From: Leishmania panamensis
Lineage: Eukaryota > Euglenozoa > Kinetoplastea > Trypanosomatida > Trypanosomatidae
Reading direction: 5' to 3'
NCBI RefSeq assembly: GCF_000755165.1
Contig: NC_025882.1
Location: 350,268-414,267, forward strand
Length of the DNA stretch: 64,000 nt
The notes beneath the pieces were generated by a model. It did not search any database. It had not been told where the DNA came from and was given only the letters and a program-made list of their open reading frames with translations. Positions 61,572-64,000 of the stretch are shown in pieces. The position numbers and the translations under genes were made by a program. Each line of letters begins with the position of its first letter. Position 1 is the first letter of the stretch.

Positions 61572-62627
61572 AATGGGCTCCTATGGCACCTCTTCCTATT
61601 CTTTGTTTTGTTTACTGTCTCACCTCTGTCTCGCTCTCACCTCTTCTCCGCGAGTAGAAAGAAAAGGAAGAGGGGGGAGGTCGCTGCGCACTATGCAAAC
61701 GTTTGTTGTTCGTCTCTGTCACTCTATTTTTTTTTTTGCTCTCCTTTACTCTCTCTCTCTCTCTGTCTCTACTGTTGATGTGGTGGCAATGACATTCTAC
61801 ATGGAACGCTACGTTAGTGCTGTGCTTCTCTCCCCCTCTCTTTTTGGGCTACGTTGAGCCTTGCGCCATACTAATGGGGATGAGTGGTAGAATGCGGAGG
61901 TAAGTAAAGTGCATCCCAGAGTAGGTAAAGTGCCTTGAATGGTGCGGAAAATGAACTCCGGGGAACGAAACAGGAGGCGTGTAAAAGAAGCGAAAGAAAC
62001 TCCACCCGGACGAACGCCGGCTCTGAAGCCTTGTTATGCCCAAAACAAGGGTGTACTGATGCATGTCGTGCTGTTTCTCAACGGATCCCTCTGCCGGCTC
62101 TTCTTTCGCCCCCACCCCCACCCCCACCCCACCCCGAATTGATTGATAAGTCTCCTCTGACGTACTGCTTCTACGTGTAATGCACAACCACCAGTATTGC
62201 AAGTATCGGCATGGTTGTGCAGAACACCTCCGTCCCAGTGTTCTCGTGTTTACTGCCGCTCACGCAATGCCGCTACCACCCAAAGACATTGGGTTGACAT
62301 TATAGTCTTCCTTGGCTCTCCTTTCCTCTCGCTCTCCTCTTCACCTCCAAGTCTCGTTCTACCCTCGCCGCTTCTCCCTCCCCATTGGGGTTCCCACGCA
62401 GCACTTCACTGGATCCTTTTTTCTCCATCGCTACGCCGGGGAAATCAAACGCCACAGTGAGGAGGAGACAGTTCATCTACCATCGATCTTTTACGCTGCT
62501 CACCATTGGAGGGAGCACCCGCCACGTGCAACATTGGCCCTTGTGTAGCCACTTCACTTTTCTGCTCAACACTTGCATCTCCTTTCTCTTGTCAATTATT
62601 CTGGCCTCTATCAACATTCTCTCTGCC
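61572..62627. other. Spacer upstream of 3-hydroxyacyl-CoA dehydrogenase
   Basis: No gene is supported. It contains a T-run at 61727-61737, a (CT)n tract at 61748-61763, a CCACCC-type repeat at 62107-62135, a perfect 10-bp inverted repeat at 62181-62221, and CT-rich DNA at 62310-62390 and 62560-62615 that may hold acceptor sites. Confidence 0.55.
62181..62221 (+). repeat. Inverted repeat able to form a 10-bp stem
   Basis: TGCACAACCA (62181-62190) and TGGTTGTGCA (62212-62221) are exact reverse complements around a 21-nt loop. No T-run follows, so it is not a bacterial-type terminator; a hairpin in RNA is possible. Confidence 0.6.
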
Positions 62628-63545
62628 ATGTTTCGATGCACCCCCTCTGCGCTTTTCAAGTCGCTTGCCGTGTGGGGCGGCGGCACGATGGGTGGCGGTA
62701 TCGCGCAGGTTACAGCTCAGGCGGGTGTCCCAGTGACTGTGGTGGAGATTTCGAATGCGCGGCTGGACGTGTCGCGCAAGATGATCGAAGCGTCGTTGCT
62801 GCGCATTGCCAACAAAAAATGTGACAGAGATGAAAGCAAGATGAAGACCTTCGTGGACACGGTGCTTTCTCACATCACGTTCACAACGAGCGAATCCGTG
62901 GCTGCTGGCAACGCGGAGCTGATCATCGAGGCGATTGTGGAAAACATTGACGCGAAGAAGAAGCTCTTCGCTCGTCTGGACAAACTGGCACCAAGGTCGA
63001 CGGTATTCTGCTCGAACACATCGTCGCTGAGTATCACCGAGATGGCGTCCGTGACAACCCGAACGGAGCGTTTCGCTGGCCTGCACTTCTTTTCGCCTGT
63101 GCCGATGATGAAGCTGCTGGAGGTGGTGCGCACCGAGGAGGTGAAGCCGGAGGTAATCGAACAGCTGACCGCCTTTTGCAAGAAGGTGGGGAAGATCCCC
63201 GTCATTGCAAAGGACACTCCGGGGTTCATCGTGAACCGCCTTCTCGTGCCCTATCAAATGGAGGCGTGCCGACTAGTCGAGCGTGGTGTCGCGACGTTCC
63301 AGGATGTGGACACGGCTATGAAGTTTGGCTGCGGCTACCCGATGGGTCCGTTTGAACTCAGTGACAGTGTCGGCATCGACGTGATCAAGTTCATTGTGGA
63401 CGGCTGGCACAACATGTACCCGGACGAGCCGCTCTTCAAGCCTTCACCCCTAATCAATGAGCGGGTCGCCGCTGGAAAGCTTGGTAAAAAGACTGGCGAA
63501 GGGTACTACAAGTACGACAGCAAGGGACACAAGATCAACTCCTGA
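62628..63545 (+). CDS. 3-hydroxyacyl-CoA dehydrogenase, probably mitochondrial
   Basis: The protein has 305 residues, the usual length of single-function short-chain L-3-hydroxyacyl-CoA dehydrogenases. The Rossmann motif GGGTMGGGIAQ lies at residues 17-27. EAIVEN and SNTSSLSITEMAS follow, then FAGLHFFSPVPMMKLLEVV (about 149-167) with the catalytic His of the HFFSPVP signature and the Glu of the dyad. DTPGFIVNRLLVPY begins the C-terminal substrate domain and GKKTGEGYYKY closes it. It oxidises 3-hydroxyacyl-CoA to 3-ketoacyl-CoA with NAD+ in beta-oxidation. The start is the first ATG; MFRCTPSALFKS is a short presequence-like extension consistent with mitochondrial import. No glycosomal PTS1 is present (ends KINS). 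Confidence 0.93.
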   Translation: MFRCTPSALFKSLAVWGGGTMGGGIAQVTAQAGVPVTVVEISNARLDVSRKMIEASLLRIANKKCDRDESKMKTFVDTVLSHITFTTSESVAAGNAELIIEAIVENIDAKKKLFARLDKLAPRSTVFCSNTSSLSITEMASVTTRTERFAGLHFFSPVPMMKLLEVVRTEEVKPEVIEQLTAFCKKVGKIPVIAKDTPGFIVNRLLVPYQMEACRLVERGVATFQDVDTAMKFGCGYPMGPFELSDSVGIDVIKFIVDGWHNMYPDEPLFKPSPLINERVAAGKLGKKTGEGYYKYDSKGHKINS

Positions 63546-64000
63546 AAGACGCATCTTTCCTCTGGGCAGCGCGTTCAGCCCTGAGGTCCTGGTGCCATCC
63601 TCCGCATAGGTGCAGCGGCGGTTCACTTGGTCGAGCTTGTGAGGCCGTCCAGGCCGAGAATGGCTGACGCCCATCCCGAATTGTCTCCGTTTTCTTTTCT
63701 TTTCGGCGATCGAACTCTTCTTCTTTTTCTGTGTACGATATCGGTGAAACCCTTTGTGGCATTGAGGCTCCCTCGAGGTGCTCCTTACCAGGTTGCTCTC
63801 CATCTTTTTCCTAACCGACCGCACTTTTCTCTTTCCATGTGTGTGTGTGTGTGATATCAACCGCCGTGCTTGCTGGGTGCATCACGGCAAAGGTGCCCCT
63901 TGGAGCTGCCTACGTGTGAGATGCATCGCCTGTGATTAGGAGCCGACAGCATGCCTTCAGCAAAACAGCATTTGATCCCACCATTTCTTCAGGTCTCAGC
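63546..64000. other. Downstream spacer at window end
   Basis: No gene start is seen before the window ends. T- and C-rich stretches at about 63690-63740 and 63820-63850 and a (GT)n tract at about 63838-63853 look like the next acceptor region. Confidence 0.5.

Overview
The window is protist DNA from a trypanosomatid, most likely Leishmania or a close relative. All twenty protein genes I can support lie on the + strand. None has an intron. They are separated by long pyrimidine-rich spacers full of (CA)n/(TG)n and poly-C runs, as expected of a polycistronic unit matured by spliced-leader trans-splicing. Flagellar genes, a kinetoplast RNA-editing-type RNase III protein and degenerate ingi/L1Tc-type retroposon remnants in the spacers point to the same group. 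No tRNA, rRNA, CRISPR array or minus-strand gene could be supported.

Layout. 1-4113: 3' part of a dynein heavy chain. 6838-8982: four-pass membrane protein of unknown role. 8983-14221: a 5.2 kb stretch without a live gene; its middle (about 10640-12840) holds a decayed reverse transcriptase/RNase H element not visible as any single open frame. 14222-14806: small unknown protein. 15858-17578: two copies of 40S ribosomal protein eS10. 18453-22349: intraflagellar transport protein IFT122. 23423-38631: three unknown proteins, one large with a signal peptide, one with a signal peptide and three C-terminal membrane segments, and one very large and probably mitochondrial. The two large ones are each followed by a copy of the same roughly 440 bp SIDER-like repeat. 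39739-40599: CFAP119/CCDC189-type axonemal protein. 41787-43583: U1-like zinc finger/RNase III protein with a complete set of catalytic acids. 44672-47707: WHIM-motif chromatin protein. 48248-54189: two identical 60S eL24 genes separated by a two-pass membrane protein and a small secreted cysteine-rich protein. 54858-56498: HORMA-domain (Hop1-like) protein. 57853-58965: mitochondrial single-pass protein. 60024-61571: thioredoxin-fold ER protein without CXXC. 62628-63545: mitochondrial 3-hydroxyacyl-CoA dehydrogenase.

The genes do not form a functional operon. Flagellum (dynein, IFT122, CFAP119), translation (eS10, eL24), mitochondrion, ER/secretory pathway, chromatin and meiosis are mixed, as is usual in trypanosomatid transcription units, where control is mainly post-transcriptional. 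The most informative features are the retroposon remnants: one DIRE-like fossil, recognised only by piecing RT and RNase H motifs across three frames, and two nearly identical SIDER-like repeats downstream of large genes. The near-perfect identity of the ribosomal protein gene pairs, confined to the coding sequence or a few bases beyond, suggests gene conversion. I did not find a clearly new multi-gene system.
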